From: Aegilops tauschii subsp. strangulata
Lineage: Eukaryota; Streptophyta; Magnoliopsida; Poales; Poaceae
Reading direction: 5' to 3'
DNA length: 64,000 bases
Assembly (NCBI RefSeq): GCF_002575655.3
Contig: NC_053037.3
Location: forward strand, 504,316,544-504,380,543
In this document: piece by piece, positions 33,676 through 46,529 of the stretch
Position numbering within the stretch: position 1 is the first letter of the stretch
How the letters are laid out: every line of letters starts with the position of its first letter
Made by a program: the position numbers and the translations under genes
The notes under the pieces: generated by a model
The model's database searches: none
What the model was told of the DNA's origin: nothing
What the model saw: only the letters and a program-made list of their open reading frames with translations

Positions 33676-36600
33676 GGTTACTGCCAAGGAGTGGTCATTG
33701 AGTTCGAAGGACTACCATTCCACGCGAATCTCATCGTGTTGGAAAGTAAAGGACTGGATGTCATTTTAGGAATGGACTGGTTGACCACCAACAAAGGATT
33801 CATCGACTGCTTCAATCGGACAGTGATTCTCACTCACCATCACGGCAAGACTATAAGAGTTTCCGCTCAAGAAAGGCCACGATCACAGAAACCAAAACTG
33901 AACAAGATGGACATCGCAGAATTAAGAAAAGTGCCAGTGGTATGCGAGTTCCCTGATGTGTTCCCGGAAGAACTACAAGGCATACCACCAGACCGAGAGA
34001 TCAAATTCAGCATCGAACTAGCACCTGGCACCGCTCCCATTTATAAGAAGCCATATAGAATGGCACCCTCAGAATTGGTGGAGTTAAAGAAGCAGATAAA
34101 AGAATTATTGGACAAAGGATTTATTCGAGCCAGCTCCTCACCTTGGGGTTCGCCTGTGTTGTTCGCCAAAAAAAAGGATGGGACTTTAAGGCTGTGCATA
34201 GACTATCGAGCCCTCAATATGGTCACCATCAAAAACAAATATCCGATGCCACGAATAAATGATTTGTTTGACCAGCTCGCACAGGCCAAGGTATTCTCGA
34301 AAATTGATTTGCGATCGGGATATCACCAATTGAAGGTACGGACGGAAGATATTCCCAAGACAGCTTTCACTTCCAGATATGGGTTATACGAGTTTACGGT
34401 GATGCCGTTTGGACTAACAAACGCCCCCGCATATTTCGTCCACCTCATGAACAAAGTATTCATGAAATTCATGGACAAATTTGTGGTGGTATTCAATGAC
34501 GACATTCTGGTTTACTCAAGGACACCAGAAGAACATGCTGAGCACCTCAGAATTGTTTTGGGAGAATTGAGGAAACATCAGTTGTACGCCAAATTTAGCA
34601 AATGCGAATTTTGGCTAAGAAAAGTTGGTTTCTTGGGCCATATATTGAACCAAGAAGGCGTGGCCGTAGACCCAGAAAAGGTCAAGGCCATACTGGACTG
34701 GAAGCCACCCGCGAATGTTACAGATGTGCGGAGTTTCCTAGGAATGGCCGGATATTACAGGAGATTTATTGAAGGATTCTCCACTGTGGCAAAACCTATA
34801 ACACAGTTACTCAAGAAGGACAAGAAATTCGTATGGACAGAAGCATGTGAGCAGAGCTTCCAAGAACTCAAGAAGAAGCTAACAACCGCACCAGTCTTAA
34901 CCGTACCAGACATACACAAGAGCTTTGAGGTGTATTGTGACGCGTCCCGAAAAGGTCTCGGATGTGTGCTAATGCAGGATGGCAAAGTTGTCGCATATGC
35001 CTCCAGACAGCTGCGAAAACATGAGGAAAATTACCCAACACATGACCTGGAACTAGCAGCAATTATAAATGCACTCAAGGAGTGGAGGCACTTTCTGTTG
35101 GGAAATCGCTGTGAAATATATACAGACCATAAGAGCCTCAAATATATTTTCACACAGCCAGAGCTGAATTTATGCCAACGACGCTGGTTGGAACTGGTCA
35201 AGGACTATGACGTCGGTATTCACTACCACCCAGGGAAGGAAAATGTAGTGGCCGATGCCCTTAGTCGAAACCCCAGCCCGGAAACTGACGGTCAGCAAAG
35301 TTTGAGGCCTGAGTTTCAGCGAGAGTTCACTCGGCTCAACATGATGTTAGTCTCTGAGGGCACCATATCGAACCTGGAGATACAACCCACCCTAGTGGAA
35401 CAAATCAAGAAGGCCCAACAGGGACACCCCAGTATCGAAGGCATAAAGAAGAAAATGAACCGCAGGAAGACTTCAGAATTCGTCACGGACAGTGAAGGAA
35501 CATTATGGTACCGGGACAGGCTTTGCGTACCTAACATTGAGGAACTCAAGCAACAGATCTTGACGGAAAGCCACACCGCCCCATACTCGATCCATCATGG
35601 AGGAACCAAAATGTACAAGGACATCCAGGAAAGATTTTGGTGGCACGGTATGAAAAGAGATATAGCCACATTCATTGCTTGTTGCGATTCATGTCAGCGC
35701 ATCAAGGCCGAGCACCAAAAGCCAGCAGGGCTACTCCAGCCTAACAGGATACCGGAGTGGAAATGGGATGAAATCGGAATGGACTTCATTGTCGGATTAC
35801 CCCGATCGCAACGCGGAAATGACGCCATATGGGTCATCACAGACCGACTAACCAAGGTTGCACACTTCATTCCCGTAAAGACTACCTACTCCACACAAAG
35901 ACTGGCAAAACTCTATCTCTCCCGTATAGTTTGCTTGCACGGAGTCCCAAAGACTATAATATCTGACCGAGGCACCCAATTCGTCTCCAAATTTTGGGAA
36001 CACCTACAACAAGCTCTGGGCACACAACTGGCTTTCAGTACAGCATACCACCCTCAGACAGATGGACAAACAGAGCGTGTAAACCAAATCCTAGAGGATA
36101 TGCTAAGAGCCTGTGTACTCACCTATGGATCCAGTTGGGAAGAGAGTTTGCCCTATGCCGAATTTGCGTACAACAACAGTTACCAAGCCAGCTTGCAAAT
36201 GGCACCCTTTGAAGCATTGTACGGACGGAGGTGTCGTACCCCATTGAATTGGTCAGAAACAGGTGACAGTCGTATCTTCGGCCCAGATATGCTTAAGGAG
36301 GCCGAGGAAAAAGTTAAACAAATTAGGGACAGACTCAAGACAGCACAGAGCCGACAAAAGAGCTACTATGATCAGAAGCATCGTGAGGTCAGCTTTGAAC
36401 CTGGTGATTCCGTATACCTCCGAGTATCTCCTATGAGGGGTCTGCAACGGTTCAAAATAAAGGGGAAACTAGCCCCAAGATTTATTGGACCATTTTGTGC
36501 GAAGGCACGAAGAGGCACGGTAGCCTACCACCTAGACCTACCCAAGGAGCTGTCAGACGTCCATGACGTATTCCACGTCTCGCAGTTCAGGAAATGTGTG

Positions 36601-36852
36601 AGCAACCCAGAAAAACATGTACCTCATGAGGACACTGATATACAACCAGATCTCACCTACAGAGAAAGGCCAGTAAAGATTTTAGAAGAGTCTGAACGGA
36701 GGACCCGTCAGAAAACGACAAAGTTTTTCAGGGTTCAGTGGAGCAACCACACTGAGGATGAAGCTACATGGGAAAGGGAGGATTTCCTTCGAGTAGAGTA
36801 TCCATATCTATTTGAGGATCAGCAGAAATCTCGAGGACGAGATTTTTCCTAA
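33676..36852 (+). CDS. pol of element H: protease C-terminus, RT, RNase H, integrase, chromodomain
   Basis: In frame with gag but separated from it by one TAG. It begins with the protease end (VILGMDWL), then RT with [22 protein letters not shown] and [10 protein letters not shown]. The catalytic box reads [11 protein letters not shown] (34486 onward), with both Asp residues present but Asn where Ile is usual. RNase H contains [29 protein letters not shown] and ADALSR. Integrase has an HHCC zinc finger (SIHHGG...CDSCQR) and the DDE core with [16 protein letters not shown] and [11 protein letters not shown] chromodomain ends the protein ([28 protein letters not shown]). The stop at 36850-36852 lies 12 bases before the 3' LTR. 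Apart from the amber codon no break is seen over 3.2 kb. Confidence 0.92.
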   Translation, partial: GYCQGVVIEFEGLPFHANLIVLESKGLDVILGMDWLTTNKGFIDCFNRTVILTHHHGKTIRVSAQERPRSQKPKLNKMDIAELRKVPVVCEFPDVFPEELQGIPPDREIKFSIELAPGTAPIYKKPYRMAPSELVELKKQIKELLDKGFIRASSSPWGSPVLFAKKKDGTLRLCIDYRALNMVTIKNKYPMPRINDLFDQLAQAKVFSKIDLRSGYHQLKVRTEDIPKTAFTSRYGLYEFTVMPFGLTNAPAYFVHLMNKVFMKFMDKFVVVFNDDILVYSRTPEEHAEHLRIVLGELRKHQLYAKFSKCEFWLRKVGFLGHILNQEGVAVDPEKVKAILDWKPPANVTDVRSFLGMAGYYRRFIEGFSTVAKPITQLLKKDKKFVWTEACEQSFQELKKKLTTAPVLTVPDIHKSFEVYCDASRKGLGCVLMQDGKVVAYASRQLRKHEENYPTHDLELAAIINALKEWRHFLLGNRCEIYTDHKSLKYIFTQPELNLCQRRWLELVKDYDVGIHYHPGKENVVADALSRNPSPETDGQQSLRPEFQREFTRLNMMLVSEGTISNLEIQPTLVEQIKKAQQGHPSIEGIKKKMNRRKTSEFVTDSEGTLWYRDRLCVPNIEELKQQILTESHTAPYSIHHGGTKMYKDIQERFWWHGMKRDIATFIACCDSCQRIKAEHQKPAGLLQPNRIPEWKWDEIGMDFIVGLPRSQRGNDAIWVITDRLTKVAHFIPVKTTYSTQRLAKLYLSRIVCLHGVPKTIISDRGTQFVSKFWEHLQQALGTQLAFSTAYHPQTDGQTERVNQILEDMLRACVLTYGSSWEESLPYAEFAYNNSYQASLQMAPFEALYGRRCRTPLNWSETGDSRIFGPDMLKEAEEKVKQIRDRLKTAQSRQKSYYDQKHREVSFEPGDSVYLRVSPMRGLQRFKIKGKLAPRFIGPFCAKARRGTVAYHLDLPKELSDVHDVFHVSQFRKCVSNPEKHVPHEDTDIQPDLTYRERPVKILEESERRTRQKTTKFFRVQWSNHTEDEATWEREDFLRVEYPYLFEDQQKSRGRDFS

Positions 36853-36864
36853 GGGGGTAGGTGT
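36853..36864 (+). promoter_or_regulatory. Polypurine tract region of element H
   Basis: Short G-rich AGGGGGTAGGTG directly before the 3' LTR, the expected site for plus-strand priming. Confidence 0.65.
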
Positions 36865-39800
36865 TGTGGCACCCAAGTTTTTATTTGGATTTTTTTGAAA
36901 AGATTTTATTTGACTTGAGGGGAGTGATTTAAAATTTTTCTTCAAGAGAACTCTCCCTCTCATATATTTTCTTTATGGCAAAAATTTTATTTGGATTCAC
37001 CCAAGATCTGCCTTTGACCTTGGGAGTTCTTGCTCTTCATTTGGACTCAAGACAAAATGTTTTTTTCATTTGGGAAAAGAACTTTTGAAAACCTTTTTCT
37101 GAATTTGCACTATGGCTTTTGGAAGGTACTTTGCCACTTTCAACTATTCCTTCTTGCCATGGCATAAGTGCAAATCCTCTCTCCTAAACACTCCCTCACC
37201 TCTGGATCATGATTTACATCAAATCCAGCAAGTTGAACCTCCCCATGTATTTATTTTCCATTCAAATTCTATTCAAATATTTTCTACCTTCTATTCTACC
37301 TCTTGGAGATTTACAAAGGAACTCCATTTTCTGTTTGGACTTTTACCACCAAACTTCTTTCCCCTCCTAGTCCTTTGAACCCTCAACCTAGAACCATGAA
37401 GATCCACTGGTCTCCAGTTCAAAATTTTCAAACTACATCAGCTGCAAGTTTGGACCAGATTTGGCAAATTTGGTGAAATTCATTCAAAACCTTCTCCAAA
37501 AATTCCAAATAAATTCATGCAGCCCCTGGGTGCTTTGAGTGGTCATCTCACCAAGTTACAGCTCCAGCAAAATTTATCTCTTTACCAAAACCTACTGTCG
37601 AACACCTGCAATGCATGGTCACTGTCAAGTTTCAGTAACTTCAGAGTTTCAGTTCAGTGCTTGCTGTCGTTTTCTTCAGAAACGGGCATCGATCTCGGCA
37701 GTACCGCCGCGTCGCCTTGCTCCTCGTCCTCGCCCACTTGTTCCTGCACCGCACGAGCGCCTGGCACCTTGCGGGCGTCGGCGACGAGCAGCAGGAGGTG
37801 CGCCGCCCCGTGACCGACGCCGGCGACGGCTTTGCGGACGCCAGCGGGAGACACGGCGCCGACGACTCCACCCAGCGCCGCCCAAACCACCGGAGCCCGC
37901 CGCGTGGCCGTCCACTCCCCCGAATGCGCTGCCGCTCTCGTCATGAACCGCAGGGCGCGGAGCGCGCTCTCTGCCGCCGTTGAGCCCGTGCGGTCACCTC
38001 ACCGTGGGCAGACGCCATTACACCAGGGCCAGCTCCGTTTAGCTGCAAAACGAGTCCCGTAACATCCACCGATGCTGCCCGACCGCTCAAACCCTCTGCC
38101 AACCCACTGCTCCGCAGTAATCGCTCGCCGGAGATTCTCCGTTCACGGCCACCCCGTCGATCTGCCTATAAATAGAGGTCCCGAGCTTCAACTCGAGCAC
38201 CCACCAGCCCTGCACTTCCTCTAGAGCACGCCTAGCCACTGGAAGAGCCCCGAGGAGGTCTCCTTCCTCGACTCCGGCCGCCGCGACCCGCCACAGGATC
38301 CAGCCCGAGTCGCCCCCGTGTGTGCTCCGCAGCCTCCATTCTCTTGCCAGTAACTTCACCATGCATCTCTCGTTTGGACCCGCACTTCAATTTGAAGCTT
38401 GCAGCCCTCCACCGGAGTTCCCCATCCTCACCCGAGCCGCCGTCCGCCGGAGATAGTGTCGCCGTCGACGTGATGCTCCCCGTTGGACGAGTCCACCACC
38501 CACCGACACGGAAGAAGACACTGAAGCTCTTGGTACCCTCCGTTTCTCCTAACTCGCCGTGGTTCGACACCGACGTCCACCGCCGTCTTCGGGCGCCGGC
38601 GAGCCTTTTCAAACCTGACATGCGGGCCCCGCGTGTCAACCTCTGTTCTATTTCCCCGAACCGTTTTCTGTTGACGCCTTCGGGCAAAATACGTCTTCTC
38701 TCTTGCGCTTGCGCATTTCCAAACGAATCGTTTTCTGTTTTCTCAGTTAAAACCCTGGAACTTTTCTGTTTCCTTACAGAAAGGTCCCTGGACAGAAACC
38801 TTTATAACTTTTTAATAAAAAGGTATTTTTGAGTGATTCTTTTTCTGACATTCTTAAAATTTTGTCTAGTTTTTTATGGGATTTATTTGGGAAATATTTG
38901 GCAAAGTTTCTGTGCATTTGTTGGTTTTCACGTTAGTACCCGTTTCGTGATTGCCGTAGGTTCCGGGAGAGGTGACGGAGCCGCGAACTTCGCCGAGCTA
39001 GATTCCGACTTCTCCGAACCAGGCAAGCATGTTTGGACATTTGATATGGCAGAAGTTTTGCATGTTCATGTGAAAGTTTGTGTGTGGCATATGAGTGTCG
39101 GTAAATATCTCGTTGCTCGTAAGGCAATGACCCGGTTGTTCCGAAGTTGCGATGACCTCTGATGAGAGGTGGCCTAATCATGTAGTGACATGAAGGGCAG
39201 CAAGGTGGTACTGTTGTAGCATGCCAGCCTTGCATCATCCAACTTTCTTCGACGTTAATGTGGTTGGAGCCAGGTTATCGATCTTTTCCCGCATGTTCCA
39301 AAGTTGCAATGACCTCTGATGAGAGGTGGCCTAATCATGTGGTGACATGAAGGGCAGCAAGGTGGTACTGTTGTAGCATGCCAGCCTTGTGTCATCCGAC
39401 TTTTCCGACGTTAACATGGTTGGAGCCGTGTTATCGTCCCTTCCCCTTTCTGTGCTACCACATGTCTCATTGCCAGGATACGGTTTAGTAAGTTGGTAAC
39501 CTCTTTCCGTGTACACACCAAACAGAGAGGCCGGGATGATGGTACCTTGGCCCAGGATTAAAGCCAGTCATTCGGTCAGGGGGCATGGGTGTTTCCGGTT
39601 GGGACCGAGAGGGGGGGCACCCCCTTATAGCGCGCGTATAGAAATTTGATCCCATGCTACGCGAGGTTGTAGCCTCCCCGACTCAAGGTTTTTCTTGAAT
39701 GTTGCCGAGGGTGATCCCTGGCTTCGGATGGTTGAATTGGGTGTGTACTGGTTAGACGTGTTCCTTCCAGAACACCGTAGACGGAACTAGTCCCCGTGAC

Positions 39801-41035
39801 TACTGAAATCCGTTGGCTGTGGTTAAGTACAAACTCTGCAGAGTCAATTCTTTCCAAATCAACGTATCCATGATCAGTAGTGTAAACATTATATCCATAT
39901 CTATCCATGTGAAAAACTTGTCCCCGGTGAACAAGCTCAAGTGGTAAAATCTCAGGTTTTATTGTTATTCCAGTGGATGGACAAGCTTTATTTTGTGTCT
40001 CATGCTTGTGATAATTTATGTCTCCGAGCTGTTGTAATAATGAAATGTGATATAAGCCCTTTAGGTGATGTCGCGCAGACGTCCGACTGTGGCGTGTACT
40101 CGTTTCTCACTTTCGATATAAGCCCTTTATGTGATGTCACTCAGACGTCCGACTGCGGCATGCACTGTCTTTACTTTCTGTTATAAGCCCTTTATGTGGT
40201 GTCGCCCCGACGCCCGACTGTGGCATTATTATTCCGCATTTTCCGCTCGAGGAGTCTTTCAGACACTCGTTTGGCACCTGTATTATTATTCCGCATTTTC
40301 CGCTCGAGGAGTCTTTCAGACACTCGTTTCGCACCTGTATTATTATTCCGCATTTTCCTCTCGAGGAGTCTTTCAGACACTCGTTTGGCACCAGTATTAC
40401 TATTCGGCAGTTTCCGCTCGAGGCGTCATTCAGACCCTCGCTTGGCACCCAGTATTTATTATCTCTATGTCTGATCGCACTGGTTAACTTATTCATGTGT
40501 TTCATGTTTGCATTTGTTATACCTTATGTCCGAACTGTCTTGCGAGTACTTTCATAGTACTCACCTGGCTTGTTGATTTGGCCAGATGTTGACGAAGGCG
40601 ATCTCTTGGATGAAGAGTTTGATAGCGCGTCCGATGCCTAGAGGAGTCCAAGTCAGTCCTTCGCGATCCCGGATTTTGGTCACTTGTATTGTATACGCTT
40701 CCGCCACCCGCAATAAGTCTTCTCGAGCCTCACTCCGACGCTCGAAGAGCTGTAGTCTTCTGGAGTCATATCACTCGCCTCGCGGTGATATCTCCACCAT
40801 CGTCATTATCGTGAGTTAGTAGTTTGCCACCCTATCCGCCGTATTGTTTTATCGGCGTGCATGTAATAAATTGTTGGGCAGTCTCTGCTCAACTTTGTAT
40901 TATATTTAGTACTCCTGGTATTTTTTTCTTCTGTGACCAATGTATTGTCTATCAGTGAGAAGGAATTCTTCCTCGCTGGTCCGTAACAGGGATTGGTTTC
41001 TCAATAATTATTTTATTGAAAAACCGGTCGTGACA
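36865..41035 (+). repeat. 3' LTR of element H (4171 bp)
   Basis: Same length as the 5' LTR at a constant offset of 9920. About 56 substitutions by hand count, no net indel. It carries the same TATA box (38167-38174) and tandem arrays (40050-40455). Followed by the target duplication CACGT (41036-41040). Confidence 0.95.
40050..40455 (+). repeat. Tandem arrays in the 3' LTR of H
   Basis: Same arrangement as 30130-30535: about three TATAAGCCCTTTA units and four 57 bp units, with equal copy number and order. Confidence 0.9.
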
Positions 41036-41040
41036 CACGT

Positions 41041-42555
41041 TCAGCTGGATGACGTCCCTCGAACTCCGATCCAGCCGAGTGTTGAGGGAGAGTTTCGTCA
41101 GCACGACGGCGTGGTGACAATGATGATGTTCTACCGACGCAGGGCTTCGCAATGATATTATCGAGGTGTAATATGGTGGAGGGGGCACCGCACACGGCTA
41201 AGAGATCAATTATCAATTGTGTGTATAGAGGTGCCCCCCTGCCCCCGTATATAAAGGAGCAAGGGGGGTTCGGCCGGCCAAGGGGAGAGGCGTGCCAGGA
41301 GGAGTCCTACTCCTACCAGGAGTAGGAGTCCCCCTTTTTCCATGTTGGACTAGGAGAGAGAGGGGGAAGAGGTGGAGGGGAGGAAGGAAAGGGGGGCGTC
41401 GCCCCCCTCTCCTTGTCCTATTCGGACTGGGGGGAGGGGCGTGCGGCCCTGCCCTGGCCTCCTCTCCTCTCTTCCACCTAGGCCCACTAAGGCCCATTAA
41501 GTTACCGGGGGGTTCCGGTAACCTCCTCGTACTCCGAAAAAATCCCGATTTCACCCGGAACACTTCCGATATCCAAACATAGGCTTCCAATATATCAATC
41601 TTTATGTCTCGACCATTTCGAGACTCCTCGTTATGTCCGTGATCACATCCGGGAGTCCGACCAACCTTCGGTACATCTAAACATATAAACTCATAATATA
41701 ACTGTCATCGTAACGTTAAGCGTGCGGACCCTACGGGTTCGAGAACTATGTAGACATGACCGAGACACCTCTCCGGTCAATAACCAATAGCGGAACCTGG
41801 ATGCTCATATTGGCTCCCACATATTCTACGAAGATCTTTATCGGTCAGACTGCATAACAACATACATTGTTCCCTTTGTCATCGGTATGTTACTTGCCCG
41901 AGATTCGATCGTCGGTATCTCGATACCTAGTTCAACCTCGTTACCAGCAAGTCTCTTTACTCGTTCCGTAATACATCATCCCACAACTAACTCATTAGTT
42001 ACAATGCTTGCAAGGCTTATAGTGATGTGTATTACTGAGTGGGCCCAGAGATACCTCTCCGACAATCGGAATGACAAATCCTAATCTTGAAATACGCCAA
42101 CTCAACAAGTACCTTTGGAGACACCTGTAGAGCACCTTTATAATCACCTAGTTACGTTGTGACGTTTGGTAGCACACAAAGTGTTCCTCCGGTAAACGGG
42201 AGTTGCATAATCTCATAGTCATAGGAACATGTATAAGTCATGAAGAAAGCAATAGCAACATACTAAACGATCGAGTGCTAAGCTAACGGAATGGGTCTAG
42301 TCAATCACATCATTCTCCTAATGATGTGATCCCGTTAATCAAATGACAACTCATGTCTATGGCTAGGAAACATAACCATCTTTGATCAATGAGCTAGTCA
42401 AGTAGAGGCATACTAGTGACACTCTGTTTGTCTATGTATTCACACAAGTATTATGTTTCCGGTTAATACAATTCTAGCATGAATAATAAACATTTATCAT
42501 GATATAAGGAAATAAATAATAACTTTATTATTGCCTCTAGGGCATATTTCCTTCA
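41041..42555 (-). repeat. 3' LTR of Angela element G, piece right of H
   Basis: Resumes at TCAGCTGGATGACG after H and runs to GGGCATATTTCCTTCA. Together with 26738-26944 it gives 1722 bp, against 1734 bp for the other LTR; a small deletion near 41150 explains most of the difference. The complement of the polypurine tract (GTCTCCCAC, from 42556) follows. Confidence 0.95.
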
Positions 42556-42575
42556 GTCTCCCACTTGCACTAGAC

Positions 42576-45500
42576 TCAATAATCTAGATTACAAGTAATG
42601 ATTCTTACACCCATGGAGTCTTGGTGCTGATCATGTTTTGCTCGTGGAAGAGGCTTAGTCAACGGGTCTGCAACATTCAGATCCGTATGTATCTTGCAAA
42701 TTTCTATGTCTCCCACCTGGACTAAATCCCGGATGGAATTGAAGCGTCTTTTGATGTGCTTGGTTCTGTTGTGAAATCTGGATTCCTTTGCTAAGGCAAT
42801 TGCACCAGTATTGTTGGACCTGATGCACTAGGTATGACACCTAGATCGGATATGAACTCCTTCATCCAGACTCCTTCATTTGCTGCTTCCGAAGCAGCTA
42901 TGTACTCCGCTTCACACGTAGATCCCGCCACGACACTTTGCTTAGAACTGCACCAAGTGACAGCTCCACCGTTCAATGTAAACACGTATCCGGTTTGCGA
43001 TTTAGAATCGTCCGGATCAGTGTCAAAGCTTGCATCAACGTAACCATTTACGATGAGCTCTTTGTCACCTCCATAAACGAGAAACATATCCTTAGTCCTT
43101 TTCAGGTATTTCAGGATGTTCCTGACCGCTGTCCAGTGATCCACTCCTGGATTACTTTGGTACCTCCCTGCTAAACTTATAGCAAGGCACACATCAGGTC
43201 TGGTACACAACATTGCATACATGATAGAGCCTATGGCTGAAGCATAGGGAACATCTTTCATCTTCTCTCTATCTTCTACAGTGGTCGGGCATTGAGTCTT
43301 ACTCAATCTCACACCTTGTAATACAGGCAAGAACCCTTTCTTTGCTTGATCCATTTTGAACTTCTTCAAAACTTTGTCAAGGTATGTGCTTTGTGAAAGT
43401 CCAATTAAGCGTCTTGATCTATCTCTATAGATCTTGATGCCCAGTATATATGCAGCTTCACCGAGGTCTTTCATTGAAAAACTCTTATTCAAGTATCCCT
43501 TTATGCTATCCAGAAATTCTATATCATTTCCAATTAGCAATATTCATCCACATATAATATTAGAAATGCTACTGAGCTCCCACTCACTTTCTTGTAAATA
43601 CAGGCTTCTCCAAAAGTCTGTATAAAACCAAATTCTTTGATCACACTATCAAAGCGTTTATTCCAACTCCGAGAGGCTTGCACCAGTCCATAAATGAATC
43701 GCTAGAGCTTGCACACTTTGTTAGCTCCCTTTGGATCGACAAAACCTTCCGGTTGCATCATATACAACTCTTCTTCCAGGAATGCAGTTTTGACATCCAT
43801 TTGCCAAATTTCATAATCATAAAATGCGGCAATTGCTAACATGATTCGGACAGATTTAAGCATCGCTACGGGTGAGAAGGTCTCATCGTAGTCAATCCCT
43901 TGAACTTGTCGAAAACCATTCGCAACAAGTCGAGCTTTATAGACAGTAACATTACCGTCAGCGTCAGTCTTCTTCTTGAAGATCCATTTATTTTCAATTG
44001 CTTGCCGATCATCGGGCAAGTCAACCAAAGTCCATACTTTGTTCTCATACATGGATCCCATCTCGGATTTCATGGCCTCAAGACATTTTGCGGAATCTGG
44101 GCTCACCATCGCTTCTTCATAGTTCGTAGGTTCGTCATGGTCTAGTAACATAACCTCCAGAACAGGATTACCGTACCACTCTGGTGCGGATCTTAATCTG
44201 GTTGACCTACGAGGTTCAGTAATAACTTGATCTGAAGTTTCATGATCATTATCATTAACTTCCTCACTAATTGGTGTAGGTGTCGCAAAAACTGGTTTCT
44301 GTGATGATCTACTTTCCAATAAGGGAGCAGGTACAGTTACCTCATCAAGTTCTACTTTCCTCCCACTCACTTCTTTCGAGAGAAACTCCTTCTCTAGAAA
44401 GGATCCATTCTTAGCAACGAATGTCTTGCCTTCAGATCTGTGATAGAAGGTGTACCCAACAGTTTCCTTTGGGTATCCTATGAAGACACATTTCTCCGAT
44501 TTAGGTTCGAGCTTATCAGGTTGAAGCTTCTTCACAAAAGCATCGCAACCCCAAACTTTAAGAAACGTCAACTTTGGTTTCTTGCCAAACCATAGTTCAT
44601 AAGGCGTCGTCTCAACGGATTTCGATGGTGCCCTATTTAGAGTGAATGCAGCCGTCTCTAAAGCATAACCCCAAAACGATAGAGGTAAATCAGTAAGAGA
44701 CATCATAGATCGCACCATATCTAGTGAAGTACGATTACAACGTTCGGACACACCATTACGTTGTGGTGTTCCGGGTGGCGTGAGTTGCGAAACTATTCCG
44801 CATTGTTTCAAATGTAGGCCAAACTCGTAACTCAAATATTCTCCTCCACGATCTGATCGTAGAAACTTCATTTTCTTGTTACGATGATTTTCAACTTCGC
44901 TCTGAAATTCTTTTAACTTTTCAAATGTTTCAGACTTATGTTTCATTAAGTAGATATACCCATATCTGCTCAAATCATCTGTGAAGGTGAGAAAATAACG
45001 ATATCCGCCACGAGCCTCAATATTCATATGACCACATACATCTGTATGTATGATTTCCAACAAATTAGTTGCTCTCTCCATAGTTCCGGACAACGGTGTT
45101 TTAGTCATCTTGCCCATGAGACACGGTTCGCAAGTACCAAGTGATTCCAAAAGTCCATCATTATGGAGTTTCTTCATGCGCTTTACACCGATATGACCTA
45201 AACGGCAGTACCACAAATAAGTTGCATTGTCATTATCAACTCTGCATCTTTTGGCTTCGACATTATGAATATGTGTGTCACTACTACCGAGATTCATTAA
45301 AAATAGACCACTCTTCAAGGGTGCATGACCATAAAAGATATTACTCATATAAATAGAACAACCATTATTCTCTGATTTAAATGAATAACCGTCTTGCATT
45401 AAACAAGATCCAGATATAATGTTCATGCTCAACGCTGGCACCAAATAACAATTATTTAGGTCTAATACTAATCCCGAAGGTAGATGTAGAGGTAGCGTGC

Positions 45501-46529
45501 CGACGACGATCACATCGACTTTGGAACCGTTTCCCACGCGCATCATCACGTCGTCCTTGGCCAGTGTTCGCTTAATCCGTATCCCTGTTTCGAGTTGCAA
45601 ATATTAGCAACAGAACCAGTATCAAATACCCAGGTGCTACTGCGAGCTCTGGTAAGGTACACATCAATAAGATGTATATCACATATACCTTTGTTCACCT
45701 TGCCATCCTTCTTATCCGCCAAATACTTGGGGCAGTTCCGCTTCCAGTGACCAGTCTGCTTGCAGTAGAAGCACTCAGTCTGAGGCTTAGGTCCAGATTT
45801 GGGTTTCTTCTCCTGAACAGCAACTTGCTTGCTGTTCTTCTTGAAGTTCCCCTTCTTCTTCCCTTTGCCCTTTTTCTTGAAACTAGTGGTCTTATTGACC
45901 ATCAACACTTGATGCTCCTTTTTGATTTCTACCTCCGCTGCCTTTAGCATTGCGAAGAGCTCGGGAATTGTCTTATTCATCCCTTGCATGTTATAGTTCA
46001 TCACGAAGCTCTTGTAGCTTGGTGGCAGTGATTGAAGAATTCTGTCAATGACGCTATCATCCGGAAGATTAACTCCCAGTTGAATCAAGTGATTGTTATA
46101 CCAAGACATTCTGAGTATATGCTCACTGACAGAACTATTCTCTTCCATGTTGCAGCTGTAGAACTTATTGGAGACTTCATATCTCTCAATCCGGGCATTT
46201 GCTTGAAATATTATCTTCAACTCCTAGAACATCTCATATGCTCCATGACGTTCAAAACGTCGTTGAAGACCCGGTTCTAAGCCGTAAAGCATGGCACACT
46301 GAACTATCGAGTAGTCATCAGCTTTGCTCTGCCAGACGTTCATAACTTCTGGTGTTGCTCTTGCAGCAGGCCTGGCACCCAGCGGTGCTTCCATGACGTA
46401 ATTCTTCTGTGCAGCAATGAGGATAATCCTCAAGTTACGGACCCAGTCCGTGTAATTGCTACCATCATCTTTCAACTTTGCTTTCTCAAGGAACGCATTA
46501 AAATTCAACGGAACAACAGCACGGGCCAT
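42576..46529 (-). pseudogene. gag-pol polyprotein of Angela element G, multiply broken
   Basis: The start MARAVVPLNFNAFLEKAKLK is at 46529; the end is a TGA at 42576, about 1317 codons, the normal Angela length. Domains in copia order: gag with CCHC knuckle CFYCKQTGHWKRNC, protease WVFDTGSVANIC, integrase (HTDVCGHMN, LRSDRGGEY, NGVSERCNR), RT (WIFKKKTDADG, QMDVKTAFLEEEL) and RNase H (CEAEYIAASEA). Breaks seen: a TAG in gag near 46222, a frameshift just after the protease active site near 45590, a TAG at 43702-43704 in RT, a one-base loss inside the YVDD catalytic motif near 43543, and a deletion with frameshift near 42815 in RNase H. It cannot make a working polyprotein. Confidence 0.93.

Larger units (their letters stand above)
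26945..41035 (+). mobile_element. Element H: Tekay-type chromovirus (Ty3/gypsy), nearly intact
   Basis: 14,091 bp with two LTRs of exactly 4171 bp (26945-31115 and 36865-41035), TGTGGCACCC to GGTCGTGACA, and a perfect CACGT target duplication (26940-26944 and 41036-41040). Internal order: tRNA-iMet primer site, an extra small ORF, gag, protease, RT, RNase H, integrase, chromodomain, polypurine tract. The C-terminal chromodomain and the order RT-RH-IN place it in the chromoviruses, most likely the Tekay/Del clade. About 56 hand-counted LTR mismatches (about 1.3%) and no length difference make it the youngest large insertion here. I assign no family name. Confidence 0.95.
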
